Positions 26,122-36,500 of a DNA stretch of 64,000 nt are shown here, in pieces. The stretch covers positions 372,001-436,000 of the forward strand of contig NZ_JAUSSH010000002.1 in assembly GCF_030812255.1 (NCBI RefSeq), in the 5' to 3' direction. Both the position numbers and the translations under genes were made by a program. The number at the start of each line of letters is the position of its first letter. Within the stretch, counting starts at the first letter, position 1. The DNA is from Paeniglutamicibacter psychrophenolicus. GTDB lineage: Bacteria; Actinomycetota; Actinomycetes; Actinomycetales; Micrococcaceae. Below the pieces are notes generated by a model that made no database searches, was not told where the DNA came from, and saw only the letters and a program-made list of their open reading frames with translations.

Positions 26122-26148
26122 GTCGCCGTGACAAACGTCACGAGCGAC
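26122..26148. promoter_or_regulatory. Two-step dyad upstream of the dehydrogenase gene, probable IclR operator
   Basis: Outer arms GTCGC (26122-26126) and GCGAC (26144-26148), inner arms CGTGAC (26127-26132) and GTCACG (26137-26142), centre AAAC. It lies 23 bases before the GTG start. Position and symmetry suit a repressor site for the IclR protein upstream. Confidence 0.6.
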
Positions 26149-26171
26149 AAAATCGTTACGAGGAGTCGTTT

Positions 26172-27269
26172 GTGAAAGCCGCAGTCATGACAGAGCCCAA
26201 TGTGCCCCTGAGGGTGACCGAGTTGGTCATTAGCGCGCCGGGCCCTGGGGAAGTCCGGGTCCGGATAGAGGCAGCAGGCGTGTGCCACAGCGACCTTCAT
26301 TATATGAAGAACGATCTGGCCTGCAAGACGCCGATTGTCATGGGGCATGAAGGTGCTGGGATTGTCGAAGAACTTGGTGACGGGGTCCGAAGCGTGGCAG
26401 TGGGTGACAAGGTAATCATGACGTGGCGACCTCGATGCGGATCCTGCGAATACTGCTCTTCTGGTCGTCCGGCGCTTTGCACTCTGGGCAAGATCCACGC
26501 CGTCACTAATGGCTTGCTGCGCGGCGGTTCTCGCTTGGATCATGATGGCACGGCTGTCCATCACCTCATGGGTGTTTCCTGCTTTGCGCAAGAGTGCGTT
26601 GTCTCCGAAGAATCCCTCATCAAGGTTCCTAAGGAAGTTCCTTCAGCCATTGCGGCAATCGTAGGATGCGCCGTCGTAACTGGCATGGGTACGGTGCTCA
26701 ACGGTATGCCGCATGCTGCCGGTGAATCCGTGCTTATTGTTGGTGCCGGCGGAGTCGGACTTTCGGCAGTCATTGGGGCAGCCGCAGTCGGCGCCTACCC
26801 CATCATCGTTGCCGATATCGACGACCAGAAACTTGATAAAGCGCGGGAGCTAGGTGCCACCCACACGATCAACAGCAAACTCGTGGACTTAGTTACTCAA
26901 GTTCTCGAGATCACTGAAACGGGAGTTCACTGGGCCATCGAAGCGATCGGGCGTGAAGAAACCATTACTGCGGCCGTTACCGCACTGCGTCCACGAGGCA
27001 CCGCCTTCGTAATTGGACTGGGCAACCCGAATACCGACATCCGTTTCCCCCTGAATCAAGCGGTCCAACAGGAAAAGACCATCCGAGGAAGCTTGTACGG
27101 TTCCTCAAATCTCTCGGTTCAGATTCCACAAATCCTGCGGATGTACCTGGCCGGAAAACTGCCTCTGGACGCGATGCTGGGCAACAGCTTCGCGCTCGAT
27201 GAGATCAACGAAGCTTTCGACGACTTGTCTGGCGGCGGCGCAGGCCGAGCCGTCATCCTCATGACTTAG
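26172..27269 (+). CDS. Zinc-dependent alcohol dehydrogenase
   Basis: 365 residues, GTG start with GAGGAG six bases upstream. Catalytic zinc site: AAGVCHSDLHY and MGHEGAG; structural zinc cysteines in RCGSCEYCSSGRPALC; nucleotide fold VGAGGVGLSAVIGA followed by acidic VADIDDQ, so NAD is likely. Sequence type is the class III/aryl-alcohol branch. It opens a three-gene unit with a transporter and an aldehyde dehydrogenase: uptake, oxidation to aldehyde, oxidation to acid. The substrate is unknown. Codons are less GC-biased than elsewhere in the window. Confidence 0.88.
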   Translation: MKAAVMTEPNVPLRVTELVISAPGPGEVRVRIEAAGVCHSDLHYMKNDLACKTPIVMGHEGAGIVEELGDGVRSVAVGDKVIMTWRPRCGSCEYCSSGRPALCTLGKIHAVTNGLLRGGSRLDHDGTAVHHLMGVSCFAQECVVSEESLIKVPKEVPSAIAAIVGCAVVTGMGTVLNGMPHAAGESVLIVGAGGVGLSAVIGAAAVGAYPIIVADIDDQKLDKARELGATHTINSKLVDLVTQVLEITETGVHWAIEAIGREETITAAVTALRPRGTAFVIGLGNPNTDIRFPLNQAVQQEKTIRGSLYGSSNLSVQIPQILRMYLAGKLPLDAMLGNSFALDEINEAFDDLSGGGAGRAVILMT

Positions 27270-27292
27270 CCAGCGCGACCTAATACGGCATA

Positions 27293-27324
27293 GGAATGCC
27301 ACAGCGGCGTAGCTATGGCATTCC
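27293..27324 (+). promoter_or_regulatory. Stem-loop between dehydrogenase and transporter genes
   Basis: Arms GGAATGCCA (27293-27301) and TGGCATTCC (27316-27324) with a 14-base loop and no T-run. It may adjust relative expression inside the operon or act as a leaky terminator. Confidence 0.45.
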
Positions 27325-27349
27325 CTGATCACTCACACAGGAGTTCTAA

Positions 27350-28657
27350 ATGTCAGCCCAAACATCTGCGGTGACCATCCAAGTCACCAATCAAGACCGA
27401 AAGCGCGCTCTCTGGGGCAGCGCGGTCGGAAGCACCATCGAATGGTACGACTATTTCCTCTACGGCACAATGTCGGGCCTCGTTTTCGGTCCGCTCTTCT
27501 TCCCCTCGGATAATCCAACCGCCAGCCAGATGCTCTCACTTGCATCGTTTGCTCTTGCCTTCTTCGTACGACCCATTGGCGGCATATTGTTTAGCCACAT
27601 CGGTGACCGAATCGGCCGGAAGAAAACGCTGCTAGTCACCCTGACTATGATGGGCGCCGCAACTGTTGCTATTGGCCTGATGCCTACTTATGCAGCCATT
27701 GGTGTAGGTGCCCCCATCCTCCTGACAATCTTGCGCCTCATCCAGGGTCTGGCGTTGGGCGGTGAATGGGGCGGGGGGCTGTTGCTGGCCGTCGAATATT
27801 CTCCGAAGGAACGCCGAGGATTCTTCGGCGCAGTTCCGCAAACTGGTGCGCTCCTGGGACTGGCCTTGGGAAACATTGCCACGCTGGGCGCCGACGCACT
27901 TTTCCCCAAGGAAGCGTTCCTCACCTACGGATGGAGAATTCCGTTCCTGCTTTCTGCGGTTCTGCTTTTGGTGGGTTTGTGGATCCGACATCGAGTCGAT
28001 GAAACCCCGTCCTTCCGTCAGATGAAACTTGCCGGCAACGAAAAGCGTATTCCGATCGTAGAAACGCTCAAGTACCACTGGCGATCGGTCCTCATCGCAA
28101 CCGGTGCCAAGATTGTCGAGACATCTACGTTTTTCATTTTCGCGACGTTCACCGTCTCATACGCCATTTCACTGGGTTACGAACGGACCCCCGTACTAGC
28201 GATAATTCTGATCTGCTCGATACTCGGCGTCTTCTCCATGGTTAAATTTGGCGCGCTGTCCGACAAGATTGGTCGCAAACCGGTATTCATTGGTGGGTCC
28301 ATCGCTGTTATGGCCTTCATCCTGCCTTACCTGTGGCTCCTGAACCAGAAATCGCTCATTCATTTGGCTATCGGTTGCTTCATTGGTTTCGCGATCATTT
28401 GGCCAAGTTATGGATCGCTCATCGGAACGCTCATTGCCGAGAGCTTCACTCCGGATATCCGCTACACGGGCGCTTCTTTGGGGTACCAGCTTGGTGCAGC
28501 GATCGCCGGTGGGCCCGCTCCGCTCATTGCAACGGCACTGCTGACCGCGTTTGCCGGCAGCTACGTCCCGGTCGGCCTGTTCGTTATGCTCTGTGGCGCC
28601 ATTTCGGTCGTGGCAGTTTCATTCGCCAAAGAAAAGCGAAATCAAGAAATCGACTAA
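27350..28657 (+). CDS. MHS-family (major facilitator) transporter
   Basis: 435 residues, twelve predicted membrane segments. Family marks: SAVGSTIEWYDYFLYG near the start, the loop 2-3 signature GDRIGRKKTL, its second-half counterpart DKIGRKPVF, and RLIQGLALGGEWGGG. These belong to the metabolite:H+ symporters, which import organic acids such as shikimate, benzoates, alpha-ketoglutarate or proline. AGGAG precedes the ATG. Its place between an alcohol and an aldehyde dehydrogenase gene suggests it brings in their substrate. Confidence 0.87.
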   Translation: MSAQTSAVTIQVTNQDRKRALWGSAVGSTIEWYDYFLYGTMSGLVFGPLFFPSDNPTASQMLSLASFALAFFVRPIGGILFSHIGDRIGRKKTLLVTLTMMGAATVAIGLMPTYAAIGVGAPILLTILRLIQGLALGGEWGGGLLLAVEYSPKERRGFFGAVPQTGALLGLALGNIATLGADALFPKEAFLTYGWRIPFLLSAVLLLVGLWIRHRVDETPSFRQMKLAGNEKRIPIVETLKYHWRSVLIATGAKIVETSTFFIFATFTVSYAISLGYERTPVLAIILICSILGVFSMVKFGALSDKIGRKPVFIGGSIAVMAFILPYLWLLNQKSLIHLAIGCFIGFAIIWPSYGSLIGTLIAESFTPDIRYTGASLGYQLGAAIAGGPAPLIATALLTAFAGSYVPVGLFVMLCGAISVVAVSFAKEKRNQEID

Positions 28658-28710
28658 TTTCTGCTGCAACCTTGGCTGAGGCCTGGGTGAAGCTCCTAAG
28701 AAAGGCAATC

Positions 28711-30180
28711 ATGGCGCTCACACTTGAGACCATAAATGAAACATCGGCAGCCGCACTGGAACTCATTCTGGCAAAGGCGGAATCCTCCTTCGAGCCATGG
28801 GCCGGCACCACACTGACCGAGCGTTCAGAAGCATTGGAACTCATCGCCGATCGGCTCGACGAAGCCTCGGACGAACTCATCCAATTGGCAGTGGCGGAAA
28901 CACACCTGGCCGAACCCCGTCTCCGGGGTGAACTGAAACGAACAACGTTCCAGTTGAGGCTCTTTGCCAAGCAGGTTCTCGGAGGAGAATTCCTGGATGC
29001 GCGAATTGACCATAAAGACGACGAGTGGCCCATGGGTGCTCCTCGTCCCGATCTACGCCGAACTATGCAGCCTCTTGGCCCAGTTCTCGTGTTTGCCGCC
29101 AGCAACTTCCCTTTTGCGTTCTCTGTCGCCGGCGGTGACACTGCATCTGCACTGGCCGCTGGTTGCCCCGTAGTGCTCAAGGTTCACCGCGGACACCCGG
29201 CGTTATCCCGCAAGACCGCGGATGTGGTTCTAACCGCACTCGTGGATGCAGGAGCGCCGGACGGAACCTTTGACATAATTTTTGGAACCCGAAATGGCGC
29301 TGAAGCGCTGGCGGATTCTCGCATCAAAGCTGGCGCGTTTACCGGGGGAATTCCAGGTGGTCGAACGTTGTTCGACATTGCCTCGGGACGTGCAGAACCA
29401 ATCCCCTTCTATGGTGAAATGGGCAGCAACAACCCCGTATTCGTTACTCCGGCAGCAGCCGCGGAGCGTGGCGGATCCATCGCCCGTGAGTTCGTGACCT
29501 CCTTTACTCAGAGTGCGGGGCAACTTTGCACAAAGCCAGGAACTCTGTTCATACCGAGCGAGAGCGCAATTCTTGAAGAGCTTCGCAATATGAAACTTCC
29601 ATCGGAAGCGCCCCTGCTCAATGAAGGAATTTTGGCTGCATTCTCCGATGCCAAAGAGAAGCTCGAGGGCCACGCCGGGGTACAACTACTGAACGAATCC
29701 AATTCACGAACGAGTGGCGATGCCCGGCCGATACTCTTTCACACCACCTTGGAGCAAATTCGCAGGGACCCAGAGTCGTTGCTTGCAGAGTGTTTCGGTC
29801 CGGCAGCACTGGTCATCACGTATGAAGACTCTTCGGAGCTCAGCGAAGTGGCAAGGCTCTACGAAGGTCAACTAACGGCTTCGATCCATGGCACTGATTC
29901 ATGTGAAGTGGGATCCCTCTTGCAAGTGCTCTCACATAAGGCCGGACGAGTCCTCTGGAATCAGTGGCCAACGGGTGTTTCTGTCACTTACGCACAGCAG
30001 CACGGTGGCCCCTACCCAGCAAGCACCGCGGTGCAAAGCACCTCTGTAGGCACGGCGGCTATGGATCGGTTCCTCCGCCCTCTGGCTTTCCAAGGATTCC
30101 CTGAGCACCTCTTGCCAACCCATTTGCGGGAATCGAATCCCTTGGGAATTCCGCGACAAGTTAATGGCGAGGGTGATTGA
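28711..30180 (+). CDS. Aldehyde dehydrogenase (ketoglutarate semialdehyde dehydrogenase-like)
   Basis: 489 residues. The catalytic Cys is in SAGQLCTKPG (about residue 272) and the general-base Glu in FYGEMGSNNPVF (about 236). The conserved Asn is in FAASNFPFAF and the cofactor loop around FTGGIPGGRTL. This GQLCTKPG form and the SNNP stretch are typical of 2,5-dioxovalerate (alpha-ketoglutarate semialdehyde) dehydrogenases, usually NADP-linked. The start was set at ATG 28711 after AAAGGC; the frame is open upstream into the transporter gene. It completes the operon 26172-30180. The final part of a sugar-acid or hydroxyproline-type route is one possibility, but the other enzymes of those routes are absent here. 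Confidence 0.85.
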   Translation: MALTLETINETSAAALELILAKAESSFEPWAGTTLTERSEALELIADRLDEASDELIQLAVAETHLAEPRLRGELKRTTFQLRLFAKQVLGGEFLDARIDHKDDEWPMGAPRPDLRRTMQPLGPVLVFAASNFPFAFSVAGGDTASALAAGCPVVLKVHRGHPALSRKTADVVLTALVDAGAPDGTFDIIFGTRNGAEALADSRIKAGAFTGGIPGGRTLFDIASGRAEPIPFYGEMGSNNPVFVTPAAAAERGGSIAREFVTSFTQSAGQLCTKPGTLFIPSESAILEELRNMKLPSEAPLLNEGILAAFSDAKEKLEGHAGVQLLNESNSRTSGDARPILFHTTLEQIRRDPESLLAECFGPAALVITYEDSSELSEVARLYEGQLTASIHGTDSCEVGSLLQVLSHKAGRVLWNQWPTGVSVTYAQQHGGPYPASTAVQSTSVGTAAMDRFLRPLAFQGFPEHLLPTHLRESNPLGIPRQVNGEGD

Positions 30181-30375
30181 AAGCTGATTGCCACAGCAAG
30201 AGTTTCTGACCGCGTGCCCTGAAGAGGCCGCATCCCCGAGCAGCAGCATCGCATTTGATTCGCGTTCGGCGTACCGTCTGGCCGATTCCGCTCACATCGG
30301 TGGAAGTCGCGGTCGTCCATGCGCCGTCAGCGATGCCGCGATGCTTCAACTGACAACAACCTAACAAGACCCGAC
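30181..30375. other. Gene-free stretch before the terminator
   Basis: No gene or clear site seen between the aldehyde dehydrogenase and the stem-loop at 30376; the gene-free gap as a whole runs from 30181 to 30502. Confidence 0.4.
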
Positions 30376-30417
30376 GAAGCCGCCTGCGGAAGATCAGCAT
30401 CTTCCGCAGGCGGCTTC
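30376..30417 (+). terminator. 19-base-pair stem-loop
   Basis: Perfect arms 30376-30394 and 30399-30417 (starting GAAGCCGCCTGCGG) around a CAGC loop, about 200 bases past the aldehyde dehydrogenase. It insulates the downstream helicase gene. Confidence 0.7.
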
Positions 30418-30502
30418 TCCACGAAGAGGCATAACGTAGCACCCACGATGGGACCCATGAATTTCCTTTGCCTGCGTGGGATAAGTTCTAAGGAACGATT
30501 GG

Positions 30503-33500
30503 GTGGGCACGGCAAATGTCGAGCCCGCGGGGAAACAAAGGACGGCACACTTGACGATTCACAGTGACTATATGGGAAATGCACTGGAAATCGTCTCCGG
30601 TGCCCTCGCGGCGTTCACGGACCAGAAGCGCGCGGCGCGAACTGCGGCCGCAGGCTGGACGGGGTTGGCGGGACAACTCGACCACGCCCTGGGCAGCCCC
30701 GGGGTATCCACAGGTGTCGTTGGCCTCGCCGCGCAATTGCGCCAGTTGTGCTCCGCCACCGAAGACCTTGGCCTGTCCGAAGAGCAGAGCCAGCAGGCGC
30801 GCCGGCTGCAGGAAATCCACCAAGCCTGGGCGAACGGCACCGCCTTCACGGCAGCGGACATGCAACGCGCCCTGGAAACCAGCAGAGATTTCCTGGCCGG
30901 GCTGGATTTCGAACACTCGGCCGAGCAAGTGGCGGAACTGCTCCATTCCTCGGCCGCGGGCGACCATCCGCCAGCCTCCGTCCGGGGACCAAGCCACGGA
31001 TCCATTTCGATCGACATCGCACACGGCAAGTCGGTCAACTACGCCACGGCACATACGCACACGCGCATCCTCGAGCGGGTGGTGCTGGAGAACCGCGCCG
31101 GCCAACCACGTTCGGTCCTGGTGACCGCCGTGGTGATGAGCGGGAACCTGCCGGTCTCCGCCGTGGCCGATCGCCGCCTGGAACTTCCTGCGGGTGTGAG
31201 TACCCTCCACGACCTGGATGTGGTGCTCGATCCGGCGGCCTTTGCCCTGATCGATTCGAGGCGCCCGGGCACGCTGATCGTGCGGGTGGCCGAAAACGGG
31301 AAGCTTGTTGCCGAGCAATCCGGTTCCATCGAGTTGCTGCCGGCGAGCCATTGGCCCGGGGCCGGAACCCAGGCCAACGCCGAACTGCTGGCGGCGTTCG
31401 TGCAACCGCAGCACCCGTTGCTCACCGCGCTTCTTTCCGAGGCCGGCGACATTTTCCGTGCCCGCACCGGCACCGGGAACCCCGACGCCGGACTCGGCGG
31501 ATCCGAACGGGTCGATGCGTCGGTCGAGTCGATCTTCGAGGTGCTTGGCACCCGCGGCATCCGCTTCGGGTCCCCGCCGGCGAACTGGGACCTGGCCGAT
31601 CTGGGCGGGCAATACCTCCGCGGTGCCCAGGAGGTCCTCACCGAGCGTGTTGGTTCCTCACTGGAAACCACGCTGCTGTTCTCCGCGCTGCTGGAAGCCG
31701 TGGGCATCAATTCGGTGATCTGGCTGGCCAAGGACCATGCCTTCCTGGCCTATTGGCGCACCCCGGAGGGGGCATTACCCAGCAGCAGCCTCGATGCCGA
31801 GGGCGCCGGGGCACTGGCAAACCTGGTGGCGGCCGGCCACCTGCGCATCGTGGAGAGCACCGCCATCACCACCGACCGGCGTTCCCCCCTCGCCGAGTCC
31901 TCCGCCGCAACCATGCACGACCATGCCCGGGGTGCAGCTGCCGAAGAACACCTGGTCTTCGCCATCGACATCCGCGCCTCGAGGCGCAGCGGGATCACCC
32001 CGCTGCCTGCCCGCGGGCTTTCGGAGAGCGGCCGGCCGGTCGTCATCGAGTACAAGGCGGCGGCCCCGGACACCCTGGCGCGCTTCTTCAAGGAAAAGTC
32101 CGAGCGACAACGCTCGGCCCCGGTCTCCGCGGGCAAGCCGGCACCACCGCGCATCACCGCCTGGAAAAACGGGCTGCTGGATCTGTCCCTGCGCAACCGC
32201 CTGCTGAACTTCACCGAACGCGCGCGCTTCCCGCTGGCGGTTCCGGAATCCGTGGTGGACGGATTCGAGGACCTGGTCAACAACGGGCGGGCCATCGAGC
32301 TGCTGCCCGCCGACGAGATTTCCGCCCTGGATGCCCAGCGCTACACCGCGGGCCCGTCGCTTCCGGTCGAGCGGCGCATCGAGCTGCTGCTGAACCGCGG
32401 GAAGGTCTACACCCGGTTGGAGGCGGACCGCTACCTGACCCGGCTTCGCAGGATGGCCGGTGACGCCAAGCGGATCGTCGAGGAGAACGGCGCCAACAAC
32501 CTGTACCTGGCCGTGGGGTCGCTGAACTGGTCGATGGACGGGCGGGCGTTGCGCTCTCCCCTGTTCCTGATTCCCGTGCGCCTGTTGCCGGCCGGGCGCG
32601 GAAAGCACTACCGCATCGAAATCGACGAGACCGGCACCTCCACCCCGAACTACTGCCTGAGCGAGAAGCTGCACGAGCAGTTCGGCCTGCGCATCCCCGG
32701 GTTCGAGGACCCGATGCGCGACGAATCGGGCATCGACCTGGCCGCCGCACTCGCCGCACTGCGCGAGGCGCTGGTGGCGGCCGGGCTTCCCTTCCACGTG
32801 GAGGGGACCGTGGACCTGGCGATCCTGCAATTCGCGAAGTTCCGCATGTGGCGCGACCTGGACGAGAACTGGGAAACCTTCATGGACGCCCCGCTGGTGC
32901 GCCACCTGGTGCAGAGCCCGACCAGCGAATTCATCGACCCGGCAGGCACCGAAGCCGAGCCTGTCATTGACCTGGACCGGCTTGCCGCCCAACTCCCGGT
33001 GCCGGCCGACGCCTCCCAGCTCGAGGCCGTCGCCGCCGCCCGGGCCGGGCGGACCTTCGTGCTCGAGGGACCTCCGGGCACCGGGAAGTCCCAGACCATC
33101 ACCAACCTGTTGGCCCACGCCATGGCCAACGGGCAGCGGGTGCTCTTCGTGGCGGAGAAGCGTGCCGCGCTCGAGGTGGTGGCCAAGCGCCTGAACGAGG
33201 TGGGGCTGGGGGAATTCGCCCTGGACCTGCATGACAAGGGATCCTCCCCGAACGCGGTGCGCGCACAGATCAAGGCGTCCCTCGACCACCTGGTCTTTGC
33301 CGACACCGCGGGGATGAAACTGGCCACCGGCGACCTGGAAACCTCGGTCCGCCGCCTGGGCGGCTACGCCCATGGCCTGCACGAAGCGAACCCTGCCGGC
33401 TACTCCGCCTACGGGGCACACAACGTGGCGCTGTCCATGGATCCCGACATCGCCGCCCTGCCGATCCCCGAGGCCTTTGCCGCGCTGGCCGGCGAGGCCG

Positions 33501-36500
33501 AGGTTGCCGCGGTGCGCGAGGCGTTGCTCCAGCTTCCGGACACCGCCCAGCCGGCCAACCCGCGGTTCGAGCACCCCTGGGGATTCATTGGCGGCCCGCT
33601 CACCGACGACCAACAAGCCGCCCTTCGGGGATCCGCGGGCGCCCTGGAACACGCCATGTCCCAGGCGGCCGCCGCACGAAACGACGACGGCGTTGCCGCC
33701 CTGGTCGATGGCGCCGCGGCACCGGAACGCCTGGTGAACCTGGCCGACCTGCTCACCGCCGCAGTCCCGCTGCCGGTGCTCGATGCCGCCGCCACCTCCG
33801 CTTGGCAGGAACGCTCCGCCGCATTGCTGGCCGAAGCCACGGAACTGGCGCAATGCCTGGATTGGCTGCCGAACCTTGTCGTACCCGCGGTGTTGGAAAA
33901 CGACCTTTCCCCGGCCCATGCGGCGGCGACCGAGGCCAACAAATTCGGCTTCCTCGGCATTGGACGAAAAAAGCGTCGGCTGCGGGTCATCGCCGAACAC
34001 TTCGGCCCGCAGTGGAAGGGCACCGACGACGACGCCAAGAACCTTGTGTCCATCATCGAGTCGTTGATCGAGGCCCGGGCCCGGTGCGCAAAACTCGTGG
34101 GAGGCCTCGGGGAACTGTCGGGCCTGGAGCCGAACGCGCACTGGAATCCCTTTGTTGACGGCGACATCGCCTCGGTGGCCGGGCAGCGCGAGCAACTGGT
34201 GCACCTGGCCGGGCTGCTCTCCGAAGCCGGGGCCACGGAAGCCGATGACCGGTATGCAACCTTGCTGCGCGAGGTGCTGGGCCGGAGCGCTCCGCTGCCT
34301 GCCGCGCTCGTTGGGGAACTGCGCGAGGTTGCCGCGGCCTGGGAGGCATTGCGCGATGCGGTCCCGCGCGAAACCCACACACCGTCCCCCTGGAGCGACA
34401 CACCGGGATTCCTGGGCAGGTTCTTCCGTAGCTCCGAACAGCGCGGCACCGGGAGCCAAGCCCAACGGGACCTGAAACGCTGGAACGCGTTCATGGAAAA
34501 CCTCGAGCCCCTCAAATCCCACGGGCTCGAGGCCGCCTGGGAACAACTGGCCACCGGGGCATACCCGGCAGGTGATGCGTTGCGCGGATTCATGCGCGGC
34601 ACCGCCGAATCCGCCCTGGTCGAAAGGCTTGCGGCCAACGGATTCGATGCCTTCAATTCCGAGGCCCAGGCCCGGACCGTCCAACGGTTCGCCTCATCCT
34701 CGACGGCACTGCGCAAGCACGTGGGCAAGTCCCTGCCCGAGGCGATCAGCCGGCAGCGTGCGGAAAAACTGAAGAGGGCCGAGAGCCGCATGGGGGAGCT
34801 GGCGCGGCAGCTGGAGCGCCGCCGCGGAGGGCTGAGCGTGCGCAGGCTCATGGACTCCTATGGGGACCTGGTTACCAGTATCCTGCCGTGCGTGCTGGTC
34901 AGCCCCGACTCCGCCGCCCGGTTCTTCCCGCCGCGGGCCGGGGAATTCGACATCGTGGTCTTCGACGAGGCCTCGCAGATCCGCGTCGCCGACGCCATTG
35001 GCACCCTGGGCCGGGCCAAGTCGGCGGTCATCGTGGGGGACTCCAAGCAGATGCCGCCCAGCTCCTTTGCCGAGGTGTCCATCGACCCGCAGGACGATGG
35101 GGAATCAGAGCTGCTGGTCGCCGACGAGGAATCGATCCTCTCCGAGGCCGTCATGGGCCGGGTTCACCGCCGCTGGCTGTCCTGGCACTACCGCAGCCAG
35201 GACGAATCCCTGATCGCCTTCAGCAACAAGCACTACTACGCCGGCAAGCTCTCTTCCTTCCCCTCCCCGCGCCACGGGGCAGCACGGACGGGAATCGACG
35301 GCTACGGCATTTCCCTTCGCCGGGTCCAGGGCACCTTCCACCGCACGGGTGCCGCCGGCATCCTGCGCACCAACCCGGTGGAGGCCGGGCACATCGTCGC
35401 GGAGATCAAGGGGCGCTTCGATGCCTCACCGGAAGCCGTCCCCTCCATCGGCGTGGTCACGTTCAACGCACCGCAGCGCGACCTGGTCGAGTCCCTGCTG
35501 CGCGACCATGCGGACGAACGCCTGGGTGCCGCGTTGGATGCACAGGACGAAGGCCTGTTCGTGAAGAACCTGGAAAACGCGCAGGGCGACGAGCGGGACG
35601 TGATCCTCTTTTCCACGGCCTTCAGCGCCAACGAGCGTGGGCGGCTGCCGTTGAACTTCGGCCCGCTGAACAACATCGGCGGGGAACGCCGCTTGAATGT
35701 TGCGGTGACCCGCGCCCGGCGCCAGGTCATGGTGTTCACCAGCTTCGACCCGGCCGACCTGCGCGCCGAGGAATCCTCGGCGTTGGGCATCAAGCACCTG
35801 CGCGCCTACCTGGACCTGGCCGCCGAGGGCACACATGCCCTGGGCAACGGCTCGCTGGCCGCGATCGCGCGTGACCGGCACCGCGAACAGGTGGCCGCGG
35901 CCCTGCGGGGACGCGGCCACCGGGTTCACACGAATGTCGGGCTTTCGGACTTCAGGATCGATGCGACGGTGGCGCTTCCCGATCGTCCGGACGAGCCATT
36001 GATGGCGATCCTGCTCGATGGCGAACCCTGGGCGGCCCGGAAGACCGTGGGAGACCGCGACGGCTTGCCGCAGGAGATCCTGGGCAACCTGCTGGGCTGG
36101 GAATCCGTGGCGCGGATCTGGCTGCCGGCCTGGCTCCAGGATTCCGAAGCGGTCCTCGACTCCCTCGAAGCCGAACTGGCAAAGGCTTCCAAGGTTCGGA
36201 TGTCCAGGGAAGCGGCGCCACACAAGGTTTCCTCGAACAAGCGAAAAACCGAAACCGCGGCCTTGGTGGCAAACGATGTTCCGGAGGCGGAAGCCGAGGT
36301 GCAGCCGCGCGGCTATCCGGGCAAGGCCGTGCCGTTCACGTCGTGGGCTGCCCGCCTCGCGGGAACCGTCGATGAACTCGAGAACCTGAAGAGGGCAGCG
36401 GGCAAGCGAAAGGCCGCCGCGCTGCTGGCCGAGATCGTGGAAGCGGAAGGGCCGATCCAGCAACGGCGACTGGCCAGGCTGGCCATCAACGCCTACGGCC

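Noticed and set aside
31775-34684. 969-codon minus-strand open frame
   Set aside because: Antisense to the helicase gene, whose motifs are intact; no motif in the reverse frame.
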